Source: an uncultured Mediterraneibacter sp. (GTDB lineage: Bacteria; Bacillota; Clostridia; Lachnospirales; Lachnospiraceae). Taken from it: DNA of 64,000 nucleotides. The notes under the pieces are model-generated. The model was not told the origin of the DNA. It did not search any database and saw only the letters and a program-made list of their open reading frames with translations. Positions within the stretch are counted from its first letter, which is position 1. Each line of letters starts with the position of its first letter. Where the stretch lies: assembly GCF_944377805.1 (NCBI RefSeq), contig NZ_CALWFZ010000004.1:62001-126000 (forward strand), written 5' to 3'. Shown here in pieces: positions 52,250 through 61,616 of the stretch. Both the position numbers and the translations under genes were made by a program.

Positions 52250-53500
52250 TTAATTCTGCATTTTCAGATCTACAAGTTTTTCTTCACCGGTCAGAAGGTT
52301 GAGCATTTCTATCTTTCCGTCGTCTCTCAGATAGAGCATGGCAGATGCCCCCGCACGGCGGGCATAATCTTCATAGCCTGCGCGCTCATCAGAAGCGTCG
52401 CGCTTGATCAGCTCAATATTGCGTCCCTTTCCCCTAAAACTGCACGCAAGAGAAATGGCGTGCTCCTCGGTCTGCTCCGTGTAGATGATCAGATTCCGGT
52501 GAATCGGTTCCACGGCAATCTTCTGGCGGTTCAGAGCATTCATCAGCTCATCAAGAATGATTGCGAATCCGATAGACGGGGTATCTTTTCCGAATTTGCC
52601 AAGCAGATGGTCGTACCGGCCTCCCCGAACGATGGCGTCTCCGGTACCATATGTATAAGCACGGAAGATAATGCCCGTATAGTATCCGTAACTTCCAATC
52701 ATACTCAGATCAAATGCAACATGCTCTTCTGCTCCGTACAGCTTGAGAAGACGATATATATGCTGAAGCCTTGTTATACCCAGGCGGGCGTTCAGATCCG
52801 GTGCGATTCTCAGAGCTTCCTCAAGAATTTCCGGGCCGCCTGTCAGTTCAGGAAGTATGTGAAACGCCTTTCTGACACTCTCTTTTACTTTATTGCTGTC
52901 AAGTATCTCCTCTATCCCAAAATAGTTGCGGTTTGTAATAAGAGCGCGTATTTCCCGGTTTTGCGCTTCATCCAGCGCAGCGGCTTCCATCAGGCCGCGG
53001 ATAAAGTCAATGTGCCCTATACTGATCTGGAATTCACTCAGACCGACTTTTTTCAGTCCGTCCACGACCATTGCAATCATCTCGACATCTGCCTCGATGG
53101 AGTCGAGTCCGATCAGCTCCGCCCCAAGCTGCGTATTCTCTTTTAGACGGCCCTGATAGCTGGTATGATTGATAAACGTATTGCCCGCATAACAGAGACG
53201 CACGGGGCAGTCTTCTGTCTCAAAGAGCGTGGCCGCCGCTCTGGCAACAGACGGAGTAATATCCGGTCTGAGCGCCAGAATATTCCCTTCTCTGTCAAAA
53301 AACTTATATAACTCCTGAGTGGAGGTAGAGCCGATCTCCTCCCGAAATACATCATAATACTCAAACGTGGGAGTCTGTATATCCTGATAACCGTACAGAT
53401 GAAGTACAGTATTCAGCTTTTTCTGAAGTGCAAGTTTGGTTTCGCATTCCTTGTTGTAAATGTCCCGGACACCTTCCGGGGTATGAAGTTTTTGTTCCAT
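52250..53500 (-). CDS. hisZ: ATP phosphoribosyltransferase regulatory subunit HisZ
   Basis: 416 residues, a histidyl-tRNA synthetase paralogue: PEGVRDIY start, motif-2-like LRPDITPSVAR and RGGRYDHLLGKFG. It forms the active hetero-octamer with short HisG. ATG 53500 follows AGAGGAG. First gene of the operon. Confidence 0.95.
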   Translation of the reverse strand: MEQKLHTPEGVRDIYNKECETKLALQKKLNTVLHLYGYQDIQTPTFEYYDVFREEIGSTSTQELYKFFDREGNILALRPDITPSVARAAATLFETEDCPVRLCYAGNTFINHTSYQGRLKENTQLGAELIGLDSIEADVEMIAMVVDGLKKVGLSEFQISIGHIDFIRGLMEAAALDEAQNREIRALITNRNYFGIEEILDSNKVKESVRKAFHILPELTGGPEILEEALRIAPDLNARLGITRLQHIYRLLKLYGAEEHVAFDLSMIGSYGYYTGIIFRAYTYGTGDAIVRGGRYDHLLGKFGKDTPSIGFAIILDELMNALNRQKIAVEPIHRNLIIYTEQTEEHAISLACSFRGKGRNIELIKRDASDERAGYEDYARRAGASAMLYLRDDGKIEMLNLLTGEEKLVDLKMQN

Positions 53501-53550
53501 ATGCTTCTCCTCTTTCACTTTACCGTGCTAAAACACTAAATTTCCATGTA

Positions 53551-53579
53551 ATTATACGGACTTTCCCCGTTCCTGTCAA
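53551..53579 (-). promoter_or_regulatory. Consensus promoter of the his operon
   Basis: On the minus strand TTGACA (53579-53574), a 17-nt spacer and TATAAT (53556-53551): both hexamers perfect. The -35 overlaps the recU stop codon. The leader is only about 45 nt, with no T-box or attenuator in view. Confidence 0.9.
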
Positions 53580-54109
53580 TCCCTCAGATCCAGATCTTTC
53601 TGTATATAATCGAGATAAGGAACGAAATATCCCTGTTTTAATTTCATAAACCATCCGGGCTCGATTTCATCATAGCGGAAACTTTTTCTTCCGCCTGTCT
53701 GCGCCCGGTCCCAGAATTTTCTGATCTGACGGTATCTCATATAGTACAGCTCATCTCTTGTGCTGTAGTAGATCAGAAGAAAAGCGATTCCTCCCTGCTT
53801 CTCAAACTTTTCCATAAAGTCTATCTGATGCTCATGGACATTCTGCAGAGGGAAGGTGTCAACGCTGCATTCTTTGGCATCAAAGCAGACCGGAATACCC
53901 TGAACTGCCCCGATGTAATCCACTGTGCTGATCTTATCAAAATAGGCCAGCGTGATGTGCCGTTTTTCCTGATCGATTCTGACCGGAGTGATCGGAGTTG
54001 GGATCTTCTGAATCAGGGCGAGTCCCATATCCGTGTACCGCTCGTTTGTATGATTGATAAACTCCTCTAAAGTAGAACCTCTGAGACCTCTTGAATTCCA
54101 TGTGGCCAT
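53576..54109 (-). CDS. recU: Holliday junction resolvase RecU
   Basis: About 177 residues. Nuclease motif STVDYIGAVQGIPVCFDAKE gives the conserved Asp...Asp/Glu-x-Lys-type metal site, with HEHQIDFMEKF and FLLIYYS following. RecU cuts Holliday junctions in Firmicutes. Two ATGs are possible: 54121 sits almost on AAGGAG, so 54109, starting ATWNSRGLRGSTLEEF, is preferred. Located without its usual partner ponA in view. Confidence 0.93.
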   Translation of the reverse strand: MATWNSRGLRGSTLEEFINHTNERYTDMGLALIQKIPTPITPVRIDQEKRHITLAYFDKISTVDYIGAVQGIPVCFDAKECSVDTFPLQNVHEHQIDFMEKFEKQGGIAFLLIYYSTRDELYYMRYRQIRKFWDRAQTGGRKSFRYDEIEPGWFMKLKQGYFVPYLDYIQKDLDLRD

Positions 54110-54127
54110 TTCTCTTTCCATTCTCCT

Positions 54128-55114
54128 TCAATATGTGATCTTTGTATCCTGGCATATCTTCTCAAAAAGCTCAGGCATATCTGCCGTCAGAGTCTTCCCG
54201 GACAACTCAGAGAGCGCGCCGGTACATTCAGGAAAGCAGAGCCTGTACGCATGAAGAAACTGCGAGGAAAGCCCATAATCTCTTCTATACTGCTCATTTA
54301 TCCGGCGATTCCCGTACTTATAGTCTCCGATGATCGGATGTCCAAGAGATGCCATGTGTGCCCGGATCTGGTGGGTTTTCCCGGTGATCAGATGCACTTC
54401 CACTAAAGTTACATTTCCGTTGGAACTCAAAGGCCTGTACTCTGTTTCGATCCGGGAAGTTCTTTTAGATGCTTCACAGTGAAGGGATACTTTGTTTGCG
54501 CGGGCATCTTTTGTGAGGTACCCACTGATTCTGGACCGTTCTTCTATCCTGCCCGCCACGAGACACAGATAATATTTCTGAAGTGAGCGCACCTGAAACA
54601 TCTCGCTGAGCTGCTGAAGGGCGGCAAGTGTTTTGCCTGCTGAGAGGATGCCGCTTGTATTCCGGTCCAATCGGTTGCATACAGACGGACGAAAAGTTTT
54701 AAGCTCCTCCTGTGTGATCTGTCCGGTATTGAGCAGATAGTCTGTCAGATATTCCACTGCTGACATATCATCTTTTGCGGCCTTCTGCGACAGCATACCG
54801 ACAGGCTTGTTTATAAAAATTGTATGCTCATCCTCGTATATTATGTCAAGCCGGACGTTCTTGGTTCGGTTCGGAGAGGGCGCCGCTTGAAGGCCGGAGA
54901 ACTTTTCAATCGTATCGTCGGAGAGAAAAAAGCGTACAATATCTCCTTCTGACAGCTTTTCACCACCGGAGGCTTTTCTGCCGTTCAAAGTGATATTTTT
55001 TTTCCGCATCATCTTATAGAGAAAACTTCTGGGAGCCAGGTTCAGATATTTCCCGAGAAATTTATCCAGGCGCTGTCCTGCTTCATTGGAGCGGATATTC
55101 AGTTCCTTCATCAT
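54128..55114 (-). CDS. RluA/RluC-family pseudouridine synthase
   Basis: 328 residues. An S4 domain (about 13-75; QRLDKFLGKYLNLAPRSFLYKMMRKKNI) and the catalytic motif CNRLDRNTSG with its Asp, plus ITGKTHQIRAHMASLG. Probable large-subunit rRNA modification; the exact uridines cannot be assigned. AGGAG precedes the ATG. It ends 18 nt before recU. Confidence 0.93.
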   Translation of the reverse strand: MMKELNIRSNEAGQRLDKFLGKYLNLAPRSFLYKMMRKKNITLNGRKASGGEKLSEGDIVRFFLSDDTIEKFSGLQAAPSPNRTKNVRLDIIYEDEHTIFINKPVGMLSQKAAKDDMSAVEYLTDYLLNTGQITQEELKTFRPSVCNRLDRNTSGILSAGKTLAALQQLSEMFQVRSLQKYYLCLVAGRIEERSRISGYLTKDARANKVSLHCEASKRTSRIETEYRPLSSNGNVTLVEVHLITGKTHQIRAHMASLGHPIIGDYKYGNRRINEQYRRDYGLSSQFLHAYRLCFPECTGALSELSGKTLTADMPELFEKICQDTKITY

Positions 55115-55137
55115 GTTACTCCTCTTCTTTTACATGG

Positions 55138-55905
55138 TCATCCCTTGAACAGTTCCTCCACTCTGATAATGAGACGGTGAGGAAGAAGCTTTGTTCCGAG
55201 ATATGCCGTCTTCATGGCTGCGCCGTAAACGGACAGTCCTCTCCGGCGACGGCTGTCAGTCAGTGCCCTTTTCACAACCCGGGATGGTTTTGCGAGAGTC
55301 AGTTTTTTCAAAGGGCCTCTGAGAGATCCGCTTATCTCGAAGAACTCTGTGTCCACAGGCCCGGGGCATACTGCGGTCACAATAATGCCAAGAGGCTTCA
55401 GTTCTGCGCGAAGGGATCTTGAGAGGCTCAATACATAGGCTTTTGTGGCGGCATACACGGCAAAGAACGGCTGCGGGCAGAAAGCAGCTGCCGAGGCAAT
55501 ATTGAGTATTCGTCCGCCCCTGCTCATATATGGAATCGTAAGCTGGAGCATTCGGGTAAGAGAACGGCAGTTCAGATCCGCCATATCAGTCTGAATCCGT
55601 TTCCCGGACGCGGCAATATCAAGAAATGTGCCGGATTTTCCGAACCCGGCGGCATTGACGAGCATCCGGACGTCGGGCGAGAACTTTTTCAGCGCATCGT
55701 CATAATCACGGTAGATCTGCTTTTTCAGCAGATCACCGGAGAAGATCCGAAGAGAAAGCATTGTCTCTTGATCAAGTTTTTCTAATCGGTCTTTCCTTCT
55801 GGCTATCACCCAGATCTCGTCCAGGTCTTTATAAAAATGTTCTATCTGGCGGACAAACTCTCTTCCGATTCCGGAGGAAGCGCCCGTTACAACAGCAATT
55901 TTCAT
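55138..55905 (-). CDS. SDR-family NAD(P)-dependent oxidoreductase
   Basis: 255 residues. The cofactor motif TGASSGIG at residues 7-14, NAAGFG, catalytic Ser in NIASAAAF and YAATK (Tyr-x3-Lys) are all present. Classical short-chain dehydrogenase with unknown substrate; the basic, hydrophobic C-terminus suggests membrane association. GAGG precedes the ATG. Confidence 0.9.
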   Translation of the reverse strand: MKIAVVTGASSGIGREFVRQIEHFYKDLDEIWVIARRKDRLEKLDQETMLSLRIFSGDLLKKQIYRDYDDALKKFSPDVRMLVNAAGFGKSGTFLDIAASGKRIQTDMADLNCRSLTRMLQLTIPYMSRGGRILNIASAAAFCPQPFFAVYAATKAYVLSLSRSLRAELKPLGIIVTAVCPGPVDTEFFEISGSLRGPLKKLTLAKPSRVVKRALTDSRRRRGLSVYGAAMKTAYLGTKLLPHRLIIRVEELFKG

Positions 55906-55914
55906 TGTGGAACC

Positions 55915-57834
55915 TCACTTCTTTTTGTGAATATTACGAATTGTTTTACGCTTTTGCGGTTTTCTTCTATCAGCCTGCCTCTTCCCGTCAGCTCTGGTAC
56001 CGTGTGCGCGATTGCGCATTTTACTATGATGCGATTCTCCTTTCGGGCGAATCAGGCAGTTAGGGCCATACCCTACAAGATCCATACGTCCGGTCCGTCT
56101 CAGCGCTTCATAAACAAGATCATAGAGTTTGGGATTGCGGTACTGAATCAGCGCTCTCTGCATTGCTTTTTCGTGAGGACTCTTCGGCACATATACGGGC
56201 CGCATATTGCGGGGATCAAGTCCTGTATAATACATGCATGTAGACAAAGTAGACGGTGTAGGATAGAAATCCTGTACCTGTTCCGGCATATATCCCAGAT
56301 CCCGGCAGAACAGGGCAAGTTCTACCGCCTCCCTGAGTGTGGATCCAGGATGGGAGGACATAAGATAAGGAATAAGGTACTGTTTTTTCCCAAGCGCTTC
56401 GTTCATTTTTTTAAACTGTTCCGCAAATTGCCCATAAACTCTGTGTTCCGGCTTTCCCATCAGTTTCAGGACAGGTGACGCCACATGTTCAGGCGCTACC
56501 TTCAGCTGGCCGCTGACATGATATTCGCATAATTCTCTTAGGAAATCTTTCCTTGTGTCAGCCAGAAGATAGTCAAACCGGATTCCTGACCGGATAAACA
56601 CTTTCTTGACTCCGGGTATTTCCCGCAGCTTTTTTAAAAGAGACACATAATCGCTGTGGTCTGCGTCCAGATTGGGGCAGGGTTTGGGAAAAAGACACTG
56701 ACGCTTTTGGCATACACCGGTTTTCAGCTGCTTTTCGCAGGAAGCATGCCTGAAATTTGCGGTGGGGCCTCCTACGTCATGGATGTATCCTTTGAAATCT
56801 TTTTCGTTTGTCATTGCCTGAGCTTCTCTTAAGAGAGAATCATGGCTTCTCACCTGCACAATGCGTCCCTGGTGAAAGGTCAGGGCACAGAAACTGCATC
56901 CGCCGAAACACCCTCTGTTGCTGATCAGGCTGAATCGGATCTCCGAAACAGCGGGGATTCCTCCTTTTGCCTCATATGATGGATGATAAGTCCTCTGGTA
57001 TGGAAGATCATAAATATCGTTCATCTCCTGTGTGCTCAATGGCTTTGACGGAGGATTCTGTACGACAAAGAGATGATCCGAGTATGGTTCTGCCAGCCGT
57101 CTGCCATTAAATGCGTCAGTGTTCAGATATTGTGTATAAAAGCTTTCCGCATAATTTCTCTTATCAGAGAGAAGCTCTTCGTATGAAGGAAGAAAATCCG
57201 CGTCATAGATCCGCTTTCTGTCTTTTACTTTAACGACAGTACCGTCGATATATGTCAGTTCCTCTATGGGAATACCTGAGGCAAGTCCGTCGGCAATCTC
57301 AATAATCGACCGCTCTCCCATTCCATAGGAGATCATGTCAGCTCCGGAGTCAAGCAGGATGGATCGTTTCAGTCGGTCCGACCAGTAGTCATAATGAGCA
57401 AGTCTGCGCAGACTCGCCTCGATGCCGCCGAGGATGACGGGGGTCTTTTTATAAGTCTGGCGAATCAGATTGCCATAGACAATACAGGCGTAATCCGGCC
57501 TTAAGCCCATTACGCCCCCGGGAGTATAGGCGTCGGTTTTTCGTCTCTTTCGGGATACGCTGTAGTGGTTGACCATCGAATCCATATTGCCGGCAGTGAC
57601 GAGAAATCCCAGTCGGGGTTCTCCAAATACGCAGATACTGTTTTTATCTTTCCAGTCTGGCTGAGGGATGATTCCCACCCGGTATCCGTGGGCTTCCAGA
57701 AGGCGGCTGATGATCGCGTGTCCGAAAGATGGATGATCGACGTAAGCGTCGCCGGTTACATAGACGAAATCTACCTCAGTCCAGCCTCTGTTTTCCATGT
57801 CCTGTCGGCTGATTGGCAAAAAATTTCCGTTCAT
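55915..57834 (-). CDS. YgiQ-family radical SAM protein
   Basis: 639 residues. A long N-terminal domain (PISRQDMENRGW, DYCYV-like YVTGDAYVDHPSFG), radical SAM motif RGCFGGCSFCAL (about residue 322), and a very basic C-terminal tail (KRQADRRKPQKRKTIRN). Function unknown for the whole family. The start overlaps the HAD gene stop by four bases. Confidence 0.93.
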   Translation of the reverse strand: MNGNFLPISRQDMENRGWTEVDFVYVTGDAYVDHPSFGHAIISRLLEAHGYRVGIIPQPDWKDKNSICVFGEPRLGFLVTAGNMDSMVNHYSVSRKRRKTDAYTPGGVMGLRPDYACIVYGNLIRQTYKKTPVILGGIEASLRRLAHYDYWSDRLKRSILLDSGADMISYGMGERSIIEIADGLASGIPIEELTYIDGTVVKVKDRKRIYDADFLPSYEELLSDKRNYAESFYTQYLNTDAFNGRRLAEPYSDHLFVVQNPPSKPLSTQEMNDIYDLPYQRTYHPSYEAKGGIPAVSEIRFSLISNRGCFGGCSFCALTFHQGRIVQVRSHDSLLREAQAMTNEKDFKGYIHDVGGPTANFRHASCEKQLKTGVCQKRQCLFPKPCPNLDADHSDYVSLLKKLREIPGVKKVFIRSGIRFDYLLADTRKDFLRELCEYHVSGQLKVAPEHVASPVLKLMGKPEHRVYGQFAEQFKKMNEALGKKQYLIPYLMSSHPGSTLREAVELALFCRDLGYMPEQVQDFYPTPSTLSTCMYYTGLDPRNMRPVYVPKSPHEKAMQRALIQYRNPKLYDLVYEALRRTGRMDLVGYGPNCLIRPKGESHHSKMRNRAHGTRADGKRQADRRKPQKRKTIRNIHKKK

Positions 57835-58514
57835 TTACGTTTACTCCCACATTTGAGATAAGTACGGTTTTTAATATCGTAATAGTCATGAATATAGTAG
57901 TCTGCCAGACTCATTTTCTCCTGCTCGTCTGGTCTGGAGAACTCATCATCTACTGCGCACACTTCCATTCCCGCGTTTTTTCCGGCGCGGATTCCGTTTG
58001 GCACATCCTCAAATACAAGACACTTCTCAGGAGCGACATGCAGATCTTCTGCCACTTTCAGATACACGTCAGGAGCCGGCTTTCCGGCCGAGACTTCGCA
58101 GGAAGTGCGTACAGACTGAAAGTACCCGGCAAGGCCACGGGCATTTAAGGCTGCTTCGGCGATCTCGCGGTCATTGCTTGTGGCGATTCCCAGAAGAATT
58201 CCCCTTTGGTTCATAGTTTTTAAAAAATCAAGAGCTCCGGGCTTTGGAAATACTTTCTCCCTGTAGAGCTGTATTGTCATATCCCGCCATTCTCTCATCA
58301 CCTGTTCCACTGTCCTGTTCAGTGATGGAAATGTATCGACAAAATACTGGGCCGTCTCTGTATAGCTGCTGCCCTCAATATCCTTGTGAAAGGTATCCGG
58401 CTGTACCAGATGGTACTTCTCCATATAGATCCGGTCCACTTCCGGCCAGATCCACATCGAATCTACCAGAGAACCATCCATATCAAATATTACTGCTTTT
58501 TTTCCTGTGAGCAT
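57831..58514 (-). CDS. HAD-family hydrolase (beta-phosphoglucomutase-like)
   Basis: 227 residues. HAD motif I FDMDGSLVDS, motif II Thr/Ser in GIATSND, motif III Lys in SAGKPAPDVY and motif IV FEDVPNGIRAGKNAG. A small-molecule phosphatase with an alpha-helical cap; substrate unknown. GAGGTAA precedes the ATG, and the start overlaps the RsuA-type gene by 25 nt. Confidence 0.9.
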   Translation of the reverse strand: MLTGKKAVIFDMDGSLVDSMWIWPEVDRIYMEKYHLVQPDTFHKDIEGSSYTETAQYFVDTFPSLNRTVEQVMREWRDMTIQLYREKVFPKPGALDFLKTMNQRGILLGIATSNDREIAEAALNARGLAGYFQSVRTSCEVSAGKPAPDVYLKVAEDLHVAPEKCLVFEDVPNGIRAGKNAGMEVCAVDDEFSRPDEQEKMSLADYYIHDYYDIKNRTYLKCGSKRK

Positions 58515-59215
58515 AATCTGTTTACCTCTTCTTCCGTAAGATTCCGGTACTCGCCGGGTTTCAAACTCTCGTCAAGTATAAGGGTGCCCATCTGAAGTCT
58601 CTTCAGATAGATCACATCTTTCCCCACGGACTGAAACATCCGTTTGACCTGATGAAATCTTCCCTCACGAATCGTCAGTATCACCTCTGATATTTCACCG
58701 GAGGTCTTAATCTGAAGATCAGCGGGAAGTGTGGGATTTTTATCTCCGATGTCTGCTCCCTCTCTAAAATATGCTGCGTCTGCCTCTGTCACACAGCCTC
58801 TGACCCTGACAAAATAGACTTTATCTACATGGCGCTTTGGTGAGAGAAGGCGGTGAGCCGTCTCACCGTCGTTTGTGATCAGCAGAAGACCTTCGGTATC
58901 TTTGTCAAGCCTTCCTGCCGGAAAAAGATCAGAGCGTCTCTCTTCCCGAATCAGATCGAGGACAGTCTTTTCCCTGCTGTCACGCGTGGCGGACACAACG
59001 CCCGCAGGTTTATTCATCATATAATATTCGTATCGCTTGTAAGCGACAGGCTTTCCCTGACAGATAACGCGGTCAGATGCGGTATTGACCTTCATCTCCG
59101 GAGAGCCGGCTATACAGTCATTGACGGTGACATTCCCGTTTCGGATCTCCTTTTTTACCTGGCTTCTCGTGCCCACGCCCATATCCGCAAGGTATTTATC
59201 TAAACGAACTCTCAT
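58490..59215 (-). CDS. RsuA/RluB-family pseudouridine synthase
   Basis: About 241 residues. An N-terminal S4 domain (VRLDKYLADMGVGTRSQVKKEI) and catalytic motif AGRLDKDTEGLLL. Modifies 16S or 23S rRNA; which is not resolved. Start at ATG 59215 with GGTGGA upstream, overlapping the methyltransferase stop. Confidence 0.92.
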   Translation of the reverse strand: MRVRLDKYLADMGVGTRSQVKKEIRNGNVTVNDCIAGSPEMKVNTASDRVICQGKPVAYKRYEYYMMNKPAGVVSATRDSREKTVLDLIREERRSDLFPAGRLDKDTEGLLLITNDGETAHRLLSPKRHVDKVYFVRVRGCVTEADAAYFREGADIGDKNPTLPADLQIKTSGEISEVILTIREGRFHQVKRMFQSVGKDVIYLKRLQMGTLILDESLKPGEYRNLTEEEVNRLCSQEKKQ

Positions 59216-60615
59216 ACAGACATCCACCGCCATCCCGGAAGATACTTGTTTTTCAGAGTCTGACCAGAGAGTTTCCCAAATCCAAGCGGGTATCCGTCAA
59301 CACAGACAAGATACCAGCCTTTTTCCCCGCAGGATACGAGATCCTCCAGATTAAGGGTCTCTCCTTTCAGATATTTGATGACCCTTTCATCGGATACGCT
59401 AAGATCAATGATATATGAATATTCCTCTTTTTTCAGATTCATGGCCAGCGCCTGGCTTGGCTCAAACCGTTTCTTTTTAAGTTCTCCGAGAAAAAGACCG
59501 GTTCTCAGAAAACGGACGCCGTCTAACGCCGGGAGACTTTCCGGCATATAATACACTTTTTCCTTTCGTATCAGGATTCGGGAATCGTCAAATTCCCGGT
59601 GTATCTGTTTCAAAAATCCGGTCAGCTCCTCCGGGAGTTTTCCTGCCGCGCGTTTTCTGTTTCCTGAACCGTCTGTCAGATTCTGAGTCGTGTTCTTAGA
59701 GCCATTTCCTTTACGGAGAAGAGCCAGAAAATGCCCTTCTCCTTTCATGCGATGAGGGAAGATACGCACAGTATTTTTAAGCCTCTCATCTTTTGATTCC
59801 GTGACCTCTGGAATGCCTTCCGAAAACCCTTCATATTCTTCCATACGGCATACGTCAAACTCCGGATATTTGTTTAGAAGGTATTCTACGGTCTGCTCGT
59901 TTTCTTCCGGCGAAAATGTGCATGTGGAGTAAAGGAGCAGTCCTCCGGGTTTTAACATCTGGGCTGCCTGTGTAATAATGCTTTTCTGAATCTTTGAAAA
60001 ATAGTCCGGCCCGTGCTCCTCCCATGCCCGGATCATCTTTCTGTCTTTTCGGAACATACCCTCGCCCGAACAGGGCGCGTCGATCAGAATTTTGTCAAAA
60101 TATTCCCGGAAACAGGGAATCAGTTTCCCGGGTTCCTCGCTGAGAACAAGAATATTTCCGATACCAAGAAGTTCCAGGTTTTTAAGAAGTCCCTTTGCTC
60201 TGGAACTACTCAGGTCATTGGCTGCAAGCACGCCTACTCCTTTCAGTCTGGCCCCCAGTTCAGTAGCTTTTCCGCCCGGGGCGGCGCATACATCCAGAAC
60301 CCGGTCTCCGGGTTCAATCAGGAGACGGTCAGCCGGGGTCATCGCGCTTGGTTCCTGAAGATAATACAGGCCGGCAAAATAGTAAGGGTGCCGGGCGGGA
60401 TGAACCCGCTCCCCGTCATAATAAAAGCCGTTGCTGATCCAGGGAATCGGTTCCAGAGGCCACGGCGCGATCTTAAGAAAATCTTCTGTGGAAATCTTGG
60501 CTGTATTAACCCGCAGTCCGTAATGACGCGGTTCTTCAAAACAGTTCAGGTAATTCTCATATTCGGCGCCAAGCAGGCCCTTCATCTTTATCTCAAATGC
60601 TTCAGGCAGATTCAT
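59212..60615 (-). CDS. RsmF-like rRNA m5C methyltransferase (RsmB/NOP family)
   Basis: 467 residues. SAM-binding VCAAPGGKATELG, and the two family cysteines in DAPCSGEGMF and LYSTCTFSPEENE. A C-terminal RsmF/NusB-independent extension (about 320-467) matches the RsmF group rather than RsmB. It methylates rRNA cytosines. GGAGG precedes the ATG. Confidence 0.92.
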   Translation of the reverse strand: MNLPEAFEIKMKGLLGAEYENYLNCFEEPRHYGLRVNTAKISTEDFLKIAPWPLEPIPWISNGFYYDGERVHPARHPYYFAGLYYLQEPSAMTPADRLLIEPGDRVLDVCAAPGGKATELGARLKGVGVLAANDLSSSRAKGLLKNLELLGIGNILVLSEEPGKLIPCFREYFDKILIDAPCSGEGMFRKDRKMIRAWEEHGPDYFSKIQKSIITQAAQMLKPGGLLLYSTCTFSPEENEQTVEYLLNKYPEFDVCRMEEYEGFSEGIPEVTESKDERLKNTVRIFPHRMKGEGHFLALLRKGNGSKNTTQNLTDGSGNRKRAAGKLPEELTGFLKQIHREFDDSRILIRKEKVYYMPESLPALDGVRFLRTGLFLGELKKKRFEPSQALAMNLKKEEYSYIIDLSVSDERVIKYLKGETLNLEDLVSCGEKGWYLVCVDGYPLGFGKLSGQTLKNKYLPGWRWMSV

Positions 60616-60636
60616 CTTTTTTCCTCCATAGTGGAT

Positions 60637-60645
60637 AGTATAACA
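60637..60645 (-). promoter_or_regulatory. Extended -10 promoter of the RsmF-like gene series
   Basis: On the minus strand TGT-TATACT with no recognisable -35 box. It lies 22 nt before the start codon; the series downstream is closely packed or overlapping for seven genes. Confidence 0.5.
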
Positions 60646-60683
60646 TGTTTTTAAAAAGCATGAAAGTCCCTGTGTCTGATCTT

Positions 60684-61523
60684 CTACTGTGACTTGTATT
60701 TCAGCCGCCGGTCTTCCACATATTTCAAGGCGGGATACGGATTGACGCTGATTTCCCCATCTCCGTGGAAAATATAGATGCCCAGATGCAGATGTACAGG
60801 GAACTTCCCCGTTGTCCCTTCGGTTTTACTGTACCCGGTATCTCCCATAAAACCAAGCAGATCTCCGGCTTTTACTTCATCTCCGATTTCGAGATCCGCA
60901 TAGGAATCCAGGTGAGCGTAATAAAAATATGCGCCGTGAGGCGCACGGATGCCGATCCGATAACCGCCCAGTTCCAGCCATCCTTTATTTTGCACTACCC
61001 CGTCTGTCATGCTGACTATCGGCAGAACTCCTCTCTCATTGCGGGAGGGCATGATGTCTGTTCCCTCATGTCCTCTCTCGCCCTGATAAGAGCGTTCGTA
61101 CATCCAGGAGTCCTCAAAAGATACCTTCATCCCGCTCTCCCCGGAGGGTTCGGCGACCGGAAAATAAGTGAGGTCATCCCAGACTGCCTGGCACGCGGAC
61201 AGATATTCTCCCCATCCTTCTGACCTCTCCCAGCGTTTTCTATACTCTACGATATGATCCGGCGATAAAGGCTCCGACGTATGTCCGAAACGGTTTTCCA
61301 GCCAGTATACGGCCAGATATTCCCCGGGATTTTCTATTGTGCTTATCGTTTCGGCAAGCGCACTATTTACGGGCTGGCTGCGAAAGGCAGAAGATTCAGT
61401 AATGCCGGTATACAGTCTGCCGGATTCGCTTATATACCGGAGCCTGGGAAGCCAGAGCGTCGTCGCAAATATGAGAAGAAATAACAGAATACAGGAGCGG
61501 AAGATACGTTTCAAGCGCAACAC
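60684..61523 (-). CDS. M23-family (LytM-like) membrane-anchored peptidase
   Basis: 279 residues. One N-terminal membrane helix (about 8-26), a linker domain, then an M23 domain (about 135-265) with GHEGTDIM (His, Asp zinc ligands), YYAHLDSY and HLHLGIYI. Expected to cut peptidoglycan peptides outside the membrane. The start is uncertain: GTG 61523 with AAAAAG adjacent, or TTG 61520/61514. Confidence 0.88.
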   Translation of the reverse strand: MLRLKRIFRSCILLFLLIFATTLWLPRLRYISESGRLYTGITESSAFRSQPVNSALAETISTIENPGEYLAVYWLENRFGHTSEPLSPDHIVEYRKRWERSEGWGEYLSACQAVWDDLTYFPVAEPSGESGMKVSFEDSWMYERSYQGERGHEGTDIMPSRNERGVLPIVSMTDGVVQNKGWLELGGYRIGIRAPHGAYFYYAHLDSYADLEIGDEVKAGDLLGFMGDTGYSKTEGTTGKFPVHLHLGIYIFHGDGEISVNPYPALKYVEDRRLKYKSQ

Positions 61524-61555
61524 CTTTTTCTTTTACTATATGTTCTCCTCATAAA

Positions 61556-61587
61556 GATCATTCGGATGTCATATATCTGAAATGATC
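61556..61587. promoter_or_regulatory. Interrupted palindrome between M23 peptidase and ylbJ
   Basis: GATCATT (61556-61562) and AATGATC (61581-61587) with further partial matches inward. Located in the divergent control region; possible operator or small hairpin. I could not assign a sporulation sigma promoter here. Confidence 0.35.
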
Positions 61588-61616
61588 ATTGTTGTTCAGA
61601 GCAGGAGGCCGTATAC

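Noticed and set aside
52058..53146. A 362-codon plus-strand open frame across hisG and hisZ
   Set aside because: Antisense to two conserved his genes and to their overlap; no domain or start signal.
53501..53575. T-box leader for the his operon
   Set aside because: The leader is about 45 nt with no terminator/antiterminator pair or T-box sequence.
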